Shown here one piece after another: positions 42,846 to 50,900 of a DNA stretch of 64,000 bases. The position numbers and the translations under genes were made by a program. The DNA is taken from contig DUQG01000032.1 in assembly GCA_012837935.1 (NCBI GenBank), forward strand, positions 1-64,000, given 5' to 3'. The notes beneath the pieces are model-generated. The model made no database searches. It was given only the letters and a program-made list of their open reading frames with translations, and had not been told where the DNA came from. Position 1 is the stretch's first letter. Each line of letters begins with the position of its first letter. The DNA is from Bacteroidales bacterium. GTDB taxonomy: Bacteria; Bacteroidota; Bacteroidia; Bacteroidales; Paludibacteraceae.

Positions 42846-44792
42846 ATGAGAAAAACTATACTATTTATATCGCTATTTTTCACTGCGCTTGTATTTGCTG
42901 AAACGAGCAGTACGATTTCAATCTCGCAAATTCAAGGAAGTGGAAACCAAAGTCCTTACGTGGGTCAGACTGTAACTACTGAGGGAGTTGTAACGGCAAA
43001 ATTTATCGGTTCGGGGATGATTAACGGCTTTTTCTTGCAAGATAAAGTCGGAGATAATAATCCTGCCACGTCAGATGGTATATTTGTTTACTTGACTGAC
43101 GCGAATCAAATTTCTGTAGGTGATGATATCCTTTTAACAGGACGAGTGTCTGAATACTATGGCAGAACGCAGATTCAGGCAGATAATATTACTATTCGCA
43201 GAAAAAATGCCAAAGTAGAGCCGACAAAGCTAAGTTATGAAGAACTGACAGGTAATTGGGAAAGATACGAAGGGATGTTGGTGGAAATTCAGCAAACGCT
43301 TTGGGTAGATAATAACTACAATTTGGATCGTTACGGCGAGTTGGAACTTCGTGACTTTCGAAAACAAATTCCTACTAATTTAGCATTTCCACGAACAGAA
43401 GAATATAGTACTATAGTCAAAAAAAACGGAAAATCACCTATTTATTTGGATGACGCTTATACGGGAAGCTACAAAACGCCTGCGGTTTTTGCGGATGAAT
43501 ATGGAACTCGACGGACAGGCGAAAAAGTGGAAAAACTTTTGGGTGTGGTTGATTATGCCAATTCAAAATATGTTATTTATCCGGTTTCCGAAGTGGAGTT
43601 TTTTGGAAATCCAAGACGTAGAACACATAACGATATCGGTGATTACAATCTGAAAGTTGCCGGATTTAATTTGGAATATTATCTGACTTCGCCTAACTCA
43701 TCGAGCATGGGACCAAGCACGCAACTGGAACTTGAGCGACAGCACACGAAAATTGTGGACGCAATGATTGCCATAGATGCGGATATTTATGGATTGTTGG
43801 AAATAGAGCAAGGTCAAAAAGCGTTAACAAAACTGACAGCTGCCATGAATTCTGCTACCGGCTCTGTTCGATATGCTTATATTGATGATGGAACGTCAAT
43901 TAATGGAACATATACCAAAGCTGCCTATATTTATCGTACAGATAAAGTTACACCGCATATGGGGTTGCGAAATATCAACAATCCTTCGCCTATTAATCGT
44001 AAAAAACTTCAAGCTTTCACGTTGAAATCAAATGGTGAGCGGTTTATTTTTAGTCTCAATCACTTTAAAGCAAAAAGCGGATGTGAAAATGCTTCCGGTG
44101 CTGATGCCGATCAAAGCGATGGGCAAAGCTGCTTCAATGCAACGCGTGTGGCAGAGGCAAAAGCCGTAATCTCAGCTATTAATGGCGCAAAAGCCTATTA
44201 TGCTGATGAGGATGTGCTTGTGATGGGTGACTTGAATGCTTACGCAAAAGAAGATCCGATTCGGGAATTTATCAATGTCGGATATGTAGATTTACTGCAT
44301 CAATTCCATGCGGATAGTGCTTACAGCTATGTCTATCGTGGCGAAGCAGGTTATTTAGACCATGCCATTGCGAATGAGAGCATGGCTCGCCAAATAACGG
44401 GTGTTACTGCATTTCATATTAATGCCGACGAGTTGACTTCTTACGGATATGACGGTGTAAACTATCTGCCGGATATGTTCCGTTGTTCCGACCACGACCC
44501 GATTGTGGTTGGAATTTCGTTGGGAAATGATGTGAATACTCTCAGTATGACATTTGACGAACGGGTGAAAGTTTTCCCGACAGTAACATCCGATTTAATT
44601 AATATCTCTCAAGCTGATGGCGGTTATATTCAGATATTCTCGTTGAATGGTATAAAACTCTACGAAAATTCCATTGATTCAGATAGTTTCAGCTTGTCTT
44701 TGAAATCAGAACTTGGATTAGTTTCGGGAGCATATATTGTTCGTTTATTGGGAGAAAATCGAATGGTGAGACGGATTGTTTTTGTGAAGTAA
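42846..44792 (+). CDS. Secreted endonuclease/exonuclease/phosphatase protein with T9SS sorting domain
   Basis: 648 residues. Signal peptide at 1-18. Residues about 22-245 are an OB-fold region of the kind found in ExeM-like extracellular nucleases (GVVTAKFIGSGMINGFFLQD). Residues about 265-560 are the EEP nuclease domain: FNLEYY, GLLEIE, LNHFKAKSGC, VMGDLNAYA, YLDHAIAN and the terminal SDHDPIVVG. The C-terminal 80 residues are a Por sorting domain (VKVFPTVTSDLINI, GAYIVRLLG, RRIVFVK). It probably degrades extracellular DNA for nutrient or phosphate gain, or for biofilm turnover. Confidence 0.9.
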   Translation: MRKTILFISLFFTALVFAETSSTISISQIQGSGNQSPYVGQTVTTEGVVTAKFIGSGMINGFFLQDKVGDNNPATSDGIFVYLTDANQISVGDDILLTGRVSEYYGRTQIQADNITIRRKNAKVEPTKLSYEELTGNWERYEGMLVEIQQTLWVDNNYNLDRYGELELRDFRKQIPTNLAFPRTEEYSTIVKKNGKSPIYLDDAYTGSYKTPAVFADEYGTRRTGEKVEKLLGVVDYANSKYVIYPVSEVEFFGNPRRRTHNDIGDYNLKVAGFNLEYYLTSPNSSSMGPSTQLELERQHTKIVDAMIAIDADIYGLLEIEQGQKALTKLTAAMNSATGSVRYAYIDDGTSINGTYTKAAYIYRTDKVTPHMGLRNINNPSPINRKKLQAFTLKSNGERFIFSLNHFKAKSGCENASGADADQSDGQSCFNATRVAEAKAVISAINGAKAYYADEDVLVMGDLNAYAKEDPIREFINVGYVDLLHQFHADSAYSYVYRGEAGYLDHAIANESMARQITGVTAFHINADELTSYGYDGVNYLPDMFRCSDHDPIVVGISLGNDVNTLSMTFDERVKVFPTVTSDLINISQADGGYIQIFSLNGIKLYENSIDSDSFSLSLKSELGLVSGAYIVRLLGENRMVRRIVFVK

Positions 44793-44794
44793 GA

Positions 44795-44860
44795 CTGATG
44801 TTGGATGTCGGATGTCGGATGTCGGATGTTGGATGTCGGATGACCGATGACTGATGTCGT
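44795..44860. repeat. 7-bp tandem repeat (GATGTCG)
   Basis: About eight slightly degenerate GATGTCG units directly follow the nuclease stop codon. With the repeat at 45003 they make up most of the 294-base gap. No gene or clear terminator is seen. Confidence 0.8.
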
Positions 44861-45002
44861 AGATGGAAGTCGGTTGGTCGGAGTAGTTTATAGTAAGATA
44901 GATTAATAGACTAACAAATAGATAAACATTGAGATTTTCAGGATATAATATTTCAAGATAAAATTCATTAATAGCAGCTCCTACTCCCCTTATAAAATAA
45001 AA

Positions 45003-45082
45003 AAAGTCCGCTAAGTTTCTCCCTGAAGGGGGAAATACCCGAAGGGAAAGGGGGCTTGGAGAAAGGGGTTGGGGGGATAGAG
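45003..45082. repeat. Inverted copy of the CCCCC/GGGGGACTT repeat before the U32 gene
   Basis: AAAGTCCGC, CCCTGAAGGGGGAAA and GAAGGGAAAGGGGGCTTGG read as the reverse complement of the family. It ends four bases before the U32 ATG and so forms its 5' untranslated region. Confidence 0.7.
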
Positions 45083-45086
45083 GCTT

Positions 45087-46916
45087 ATGCAAAACCAACC
45101 ACGTAAAATAGAACTTCTTGCACCTGCCAAAAATCTGGAATGTGGGCTTGCCGCGGTTAATCATGGTGCTGATGCGGTATATATCGGTGCGCCGATGTTT
45201 AGCGCGCGGGCGGCTGCCGGAAATTCTTTGCAGGATATTGCTGAATTGATAAACTATGCTCATCGCTATCGTACTAAGGTGTTGGTGGCTCTAAATACCG
45301 TTCTCACAGACGAACAACTTCCCGAGGCTGAGCGGCTTATTCATCAAATCTATGAAATTGGTGCCGATGCGTTGATTGTGCAAGATATGGGGATTTTGAG
45401 ATTGGATATTCCACCCATCGAATTGCATGCGAGTACGCAAACAGACAACCGAACGGTAGAGAAAGTGAAGTTTTTGGAAGATATGGGGATTTCGCGAGTG
45501 GTTTTGGCGCGCGAACTAACCTTGCAACAAATCAAAGAAATTCACGAGAACACCCATATTGAGTTGGAAGTTTTTGTGCACGGCGCTTTGTGTGTGAGTT
45601 ACAGCGGTCAGTGCTATATCAGTCAGGCGATGACGGGACGAAGTGCCAACCGTGGCGAATGTGCGCAGTTTTGTCGATTGCCGTATCAGCTTTTGGATAG
45701 CAATGGTGAAGTTTTGGTAAAAAATAAACACTTGCTTTCGCTGAAAGATTTGGATTTGTCGGAGCATTTGGCTGAATTGATTGATGCGGGTGTGAGTTCG
45801 TTTAAGATAGAAGGACGATTGAAAGATGCGGATTATGTAAAAAATATCACAGCCTACTATCGCCAAAAGTTAGACGCTATTTTGGAAAATAGAACGGATG
45901 TGAATCCGGCATCTTTGGGGAAAACTCGATTTTTTTTTGAGCCAAACCCCGAAAAATCTTTCCGGCGTAGTTCTACGGATTATTTCCTTTTTGGACGAAA
46001 AGCCGCACAGTCTGCACCGGACACCCCAAAATCGCTCGGCGAAGAGATAGGCAGAGTAAAATATATCGGCAAGAATTTTATTGAAGTTATTACAAATAAA
46101 GAGATTAACAACGGCGACGGACTTTGTTTTCTTGGAAAAGAGGATAAACTTAACGGTTTCCATGTAAATAGGGTGGAGGGTAAGAAAATTTACCCCGGTA
46201 TTATGCCTGAAATTACGGTCAATTCTGTTTTGTACAGAAATCAAGACCATGAATTTGAGAAAATTCTGAAAGGAAATATTTCAGAGCGAAAAATAAAGGT
46301 AGATATGGTCTTTTCCGAAACTGTCGATGGTTTTTCATTGGAAATAACTGATGAGGAAAATATCTCGGCAAAAATGGAATTTCCTGCCGAAAAAACACCT
46401 GCCAACAATCCCGAAAGAGTCAATCAAACCATCGAAAATCAGCTTTCAAAGCTTGGAAACACCATTTACGAACTTGGCAAGTTGGATATTAAAACTTCAT
46501 CTACTTGGTTTATTCCTGCATCGCAACTGAATGAGTGGCGACGAGTAACGATAGAGACTTTGGATGAGATACGTGCAAAAGCTTATAAAACTCGGATGCG
46601 AAAACCGATGCAGGAAAATGTAGAATTTCCCCTTAAGAAATTATCCTACTTAGGAAATGTAACCAATCAAAAAGCGAAGGAATTTTATGAATTTTTAGGT
46701 GTAGAGGAAGTGCTGCCCGGTTTTGAAGTGAAGGCGGAGGAAGGTGTTCCGCTAATGTTTTGTAAATACTGTATCAAGCACGCACTCGGCTGGTGTCCGA
46801 AAGAAGGCTACAAAGTTAGCTTTAAAGAACCGCTCTTTTTGCAGCATAACGAGCAAAAATTCCGATTGGAATTTGACTGTAAGAAATGTGAAATGAGGGT
46901 AGTATTTGAAAATTAG
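45087..46916 (+). CDS. Peptidase family U32 protein (RlhA/TrhP-like)
   Basis: 609 residues. N-terminal TIM-like U32 domain with ELLAPAKN, GADAVYIG and EVFVHGALCVSYSGQCYISQAM, then GECAQFCR, the cysteine block that holds an Fe-S cluster in TrhP/RlhA. A long C-terminal part ends with KYCIKHALGWCPK, a second Cys pair. Characterised U32 members hydroxylate tRNA U34 (TrhP) or 23S rRNA C2501 (RlhA), while older annotation calls them collagenases. The length is nearer RlhA (YdcP). Choice between these is uncertain. Its stop overlaps a hairpin (46915-46951). Confidence 0.88.
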   Translation: MQNQPRKIELLAPAKNLECGLAAVNHGADAVYIGAPMFSARAAAGNSLQDIAELINYAHRYRTKVLVALNTVLTDEQLPEAERLIHQIYEIGADALIVQDMGILRLDIPPIELHASTQTDNRTVEKVKFLEDMGISRVVLARELTLQQIKEIHENTHIELEVFVHGALCVSYSGQCYISQAMTGRSANRGECAQFCRLPYQLLDSNGEVLVKNKHLLSLKDLDLSEHLAELIDAGVSSFKIEGRLKDADYVKNITAYYRQKLDAILENRTDVNPASLGKTRFFFEPNPEKSFRRSSTDYFLFGRKAAQSAPDTPKSLGEEIGRVKYIGKNFIEVITNKEINNGDGLCFLGKEDKLNGFHVNRVEGKKIYPGIMPEITVNSVLYRNQDHEFEKILKGNISERKIKVDMVFSETVDGFSLEITDEENISAKMEFPAEKTPANNPERVNQTIENQLSKLGNTIYELGKLDIKTSSTWFIPASQLNEWRRVTIETLDEIRAKAYKTRMRKPMQENVEFPLKKLSYLGNVTNQKAKEFYEFLGVEEVLPGFEVKAEEGVPLMFCKYCIKHALGWCPKEGYKVSFKEPLFLQHNEQKFRLEFDCKKCEMRVVFEN

Positions 46917-46951
46917 TCGCACCCCGAGCTAGTTATTAGCGGAGTGCGACT
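46915..46951 (+). terminator. Hairpin at the end of the U32 gene
   Basis: AGTCGCAC(C)CCGAGCTA / TAGCGGAGTGCGACT stem beginning within the stop codon. No long T run follows. Confidence 0.6.
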
Positions 46952-46971
46952 GTTATTGGGAAAACTCCCTA

Positions 46972-47062
46972 TTGCAAGGGTTTAGGAAAATTCTTGTCTT
47001 ATTTCAAGGGTTAGGAAAGTCTTTGTCTTATTTCAAGGACTTAGGAAAGTCCTTGTCCCTTT
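46972..47062. repeat. Three about 30-bp units of the GGACTTTCC repeat
   Basis: Three successive units of CAAGGxxTTAGGAAAxTxxTTGTC with growing palindromic quality. The last is AAGGACTTAGGAAAGTCCTT. That unit supplies the final codons (KGQGLS) and the stop of the gene at 47041, exactly as the related element does for uvrB. Confidence 0.8.
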
Positions 47063-47757
47063 CTTTTAATTCTCATATAGCCTACTGCCATTATCAGCAT
47101 AATCCAACAGCCTTCTCCTACAGGGATAGGTCTGTCTTTTGTTTCAATTCCCGGGTCAAAGAGTATTATTCCGCTTGTGGTAGAGGGTGCTCCTGTATAA
47201 CCATTTGAAAAAGGAACAGCTAACGGACCGTTAATTGCCCAATTGCGGGAAGTTATGTTGTCGTCGGAAGTGTTGCTGCCGGAACTTCTTAATGTGTAAT
47301 TGCCGTAAGCTAATCCGTTCGATAAGGTGCCGTATAGTCTGTCTTCCTTTCTATTATTTTTGTAGGCATAATAGCCGCTACCTAAGTAGGATGAACTGAT
47401 ACTTTGTTGTTGATTAAAGCTGTGTTTCAGTAGATTTGACTCACCAAAACTGATATCTAATCCGTTCGATGAAGACTCTTCTGAGTCTGATGTGCGAGAT
47501 CTTGTTCTGTTTGTTTTGTCCGTTTGGTTTAATAGTTTATTTATTACGTCTGTTATTTTTGATGATTTTTTAGAATTTTCATAATAATTGGGTACAAATT
47601 CTATATTTTGCTGCGACTCATCCGCAAAGAATTCATACCAAAACATACCTTTGAATGAAGTGGGGTGTGTCAGTGTGTAAAAATAATATCCGCCACCACC
47701 TACAACTATGATAAGGGTAAGTAAAAAGACTATTAGTATTTTGGTTTTTATGTTCAT
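47041..47757 (-). CDS. Small membrane protein with C-terminal VGEG-type tail
   Basis: 238 residues. N-terminal membrane anchor at 6-29 (ILIVFLLTLIIVVGGGGYYFY), then about 170 Ser/Asn/Tyr-rich residues without a recognisable fold. The C-terminal block is RPIPVGEGCWIMLIMAVGYMR, then basic residues: a PxGxG motif, hydrophobic helix and positive tail. That order resembles C-terminal processing or sorting signals (PEP-CTERM-like) and is often seen in Bacteroidetes surface proteins. The last six residues come from a repeat. It lies 140 bases downstream of the 1884-residue T9SS protein gene on the same strand and may be its partner (inference). Confidence 0.7.
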   Translation of the reverse strand: MNIKTKILIVFLLTLIIVVGGGGYYFYTLTHPTSFKGMFWYEFFADESQQNIEFVPNYYENSKKSSKITDVINKLLNQTDKTNRTRSRTSDSEESSSNGLDISFGESNLLKHSFNQQQSISSSYLGSGYYAYKNNRKEDRLYGTLSNGLAYGNYTLRSSGSNTSDDNITSRNWAINGPLAVPFSNGYTGAPSTTSGIILFDPGIETKDRPIPVGEGCWIMLIMAVGYMRIKRKGQGLS

Positions 47758-47770
47758 GGCTTTTTAATGT

Positions 47771-47905
47771 TAAGCCCCCTAAATCCCCCAAGGGGGACTT
47801 TTAGGACAGTGGTTACTTATTGATTGTTTAGCATTGAATTCGAATCGTGGAACGTCTTTATTCTTTATTCTTTGTTCTTTGTTCTTTGCTCTTTGTTCTA
47901 TTTTA
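47771..47905. repeat. CCCCCTAAATCCCCC repeat plus TTCTTTG pentamer run
   Basis: TAAGCCCCCTAAATCCCCCAA with GGGGGACTTTTAGGACAGTGG, then GGAACGTCTTTATTC and repeated TTCTTTG words. This is the same composite order as at 54986 and 55910. Confidence 0.75.
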
Positions 47906-50900
47906 CTGCTACTTTTACTGTTTCACGACTTCCGCCTGCTTGCAGATTGACCAAATAAATGCCTTTTGACAGATTAACCGGAATCTCGATTATGCCTGTC
48001 GGCATGTTTTGTAAGAATAGTGAGCGTCCGGTGGTATCGTAGAGGCTTACTTGTCCTTCTTTGTCGCTTAGGTTGCTGATAACCAACAGTTCGTTGTTCT
48101 TTAAGTAAGCGTCAAGCAGACAGATTGAACCGTCTTTAAGTTTCAGTTCACTGTTGTTGAGTATTACGAAACGTTTTTGCACTTTGCCTTGATTGATAGC
48201 GGTAAAACGGTAGTACGTAGTATCGCTATCCAGTGCGGTGCTTGTTTTAGTTACCAAATCGTGCAAGTGCAGATTATCATATTGTTCTAAGTCTGATTTT
48301 ATCAGCGTCAACTCGTATTCGGTATCTGCATTGGCGTAGAAGTTGATAAGGCTTCCGTCAATGGTTTCATCTGCATTTACCTGCATCAGACCGTCTTTAT
48401 TTTCGGTGAAAATATAGGCAGTGGGTGTGCCGAAGTATTTACGTCCGTCCCAGCCGTCGTCGAAACGATTGGTGGTGCCTTCTTGGCTGATAAGCCAAAG
48501 TGCATCGCGGGTGGAGGCGCTTTCGAGGTTGATGCGAAGGTAGGAGAGGGGTGCACTCTCTTTTTCAACGGATTTGAAATCCGTTGTTCCTTTTTCAGCG
48601 GATTTTTCAGCAGATTTTTCAGCGGATTTCAAATCCGCTGTTCTGTCAGCGGGTTGGGAAACCCGCTGTCCCGTTCGCTGTCCCGTTCGCTGTCTCACCA
48701 ATTGCGGTTTGGTATTTTGACGGGAAGCATACGGGATATTGATTATCTGGTCTGCTCCGTTCGGTATTAATTGATCATCGGTGAATTTCAGCATAAATCC
48801 TTGCATAGAGGGGATTTCATTGTTCCAAACGGCTCCGGCGCTGGCAGTGGGAACGGCAAACCAATTTCCGGCGCTAAGTTGCGGCGAAGTTCCGGTAGTG
48901 AGTGTTCCTGTGGTAGCCCAATCGTGAAAACGTCCCGTATTGTAGAGATAGATTGTTTTTTCTACGTTATCGGGCAGGGTGGCTGCAAAATCAGTGATGT
49001 TAATAGCTGCTGTGTAGGAATTGCCGAACAGGTTTTGACCTAAGCCGTAATGAACGTTTGGAGTGTCTCCTGTTGCACCCGATACTGCCGGTGCTTGGCG
49101 TGTCATCGTTACGGTAGTATCACACATAAGGAGCTTTCCGGCAATACTGTAAGTAGTAGCGGTCGGTTGCGTGATAGAGTAGCCTTTAAAGGCTTCCAAC
49201 ACACTTTCGTTATGAAGCAAATGCCATTTGTAGTAGAAACTTGTACCGGAGTTTAGCGTTTCATCATACATTCGCAGGTATGCTCCGTTGAATGTAGGTA
49301 CAGCTACGATGCTCTTTACCGGAACACCGAAGTACTGCCAATGGGATTGAGATTTGAATTTTTGCCCGAATGTGGGGCTTCCATCTATATTATCCGTCCA
49401 TTCCGCTTCCGCAGCTTCTTTGTAGCCTTTGGCGTAGAGTTGCACGGTGCCGTAAATAGGCGGCTGGGTGCTACCCGTGGTTACGATAAGCGTACCGTTG
49501 GCTTTATTTATTTCAGCGCCTACCACTAATTTATGTGCTTGTGCCGCCGTGCCGCTTCCTACCACTTGTCCGTTGATGGTAAGTGATGCTGTAGCAGGAA
49601 TAACGGTGGCAAAATTTGTAGTTTCGTTAATCAAATTGCCTATACTTTTTGGGTCGCCTGCAGGGACGTAAAGGTCGGCTAATGCAACTTTTCCGTTACT
49701 TCCGGGTTGATTATTCGCGAATTCTACGTTACCTAACGGCTGGGGAGGTGTTTCATCTGTCCAGTTAGTCCCTGTGTTCCAGGCATTGGCAGCTCCTGCG
49801 GTTCCGCCTACCCAAAAGTTTTTAAATCGGACATTAATTTCATCCGTTACCGCACAGGAGGTACTTACCCCGTCAGTATAGGTAACTTCTACTTTAAAGG
49901 TACCCGATTTGTATGGACGAATATCCAAATCTTTGGCTGTGCTGATTACAGTAGTAGGTAAATAGGCAGGGTCATTCAGTCTGTACCATTTGTATAGAGT
50001 GTGTTCGTTGCCGTAGAACAAATTGGTACTAATCAGATAGGTAGCAGGGTCGGAGTTGTCTATTATATGTTCGTTCCAGTCCGGTCCTAAGGCTTGGATT
50101 TCACCGGCATTGTAGGGGTCGAAAGTGATATTATTATTGTTGCCGTTATCCGTACTTTTGGATCCGAAGTGCAGTGCGGCACCCGAAGCATTAATATCTT
50201 TGATATTGGCAAAGTCGAAGGTGGTATTGCTGCCGGTTATATTGACATTGGCACGCGTGCCTGCCGTAGTGCTTTGGATTTGGGTTACTTCACATGGGGT
50301 GCCGCCCATAATCCAATTATTTATGGTTTGAGTTACGCCCGATTCCAAGCTATAAGTTTTTCCTGCGGAAAATTCCAATGTATTAAAGGTATTATACCCC
50401 TTTAAAGTACCATTGCCTTTCATCTCCACCCTATTAAAGTAGGCAGGGTTGGCAAGGGAACTACCGATAGAAGTAATGTCTCCTGCTCTGGTAAAGGTAA
50501 GATTATTAAACTGTTGTCCGCTGTAACAGTAGAAAGAATTATACGTATAAATATGAGAAGTACCTGCATTTACCGTTAAATCAGGTGAATCGGCACGAAA
50601 CTCTTGGGTAGCAGCGCAGTATATATTTGAACTGCCAAGGTTAAGTGTTCGAGGTCCCATACCGGCAGAAGTGAACTTAATCGAATGTGCACTTATCGTT
50701 AGGTCGTGATTGTTGGTATTTAATGTCCCTGCTTTAAGATGAAATGTATTAGAAAGTGTTTCACAAGTAATAGTTAAATTATCCAATAGCGAAATGGATT
50801 GTTTTTCTTCTAAGTAAACATATTGGCGTCCGATTTCTACTCCGTTGGAGCGGATGGTTTTATGTTCATTGCTATGGCGAAAGTAAATGTTCCACACACT

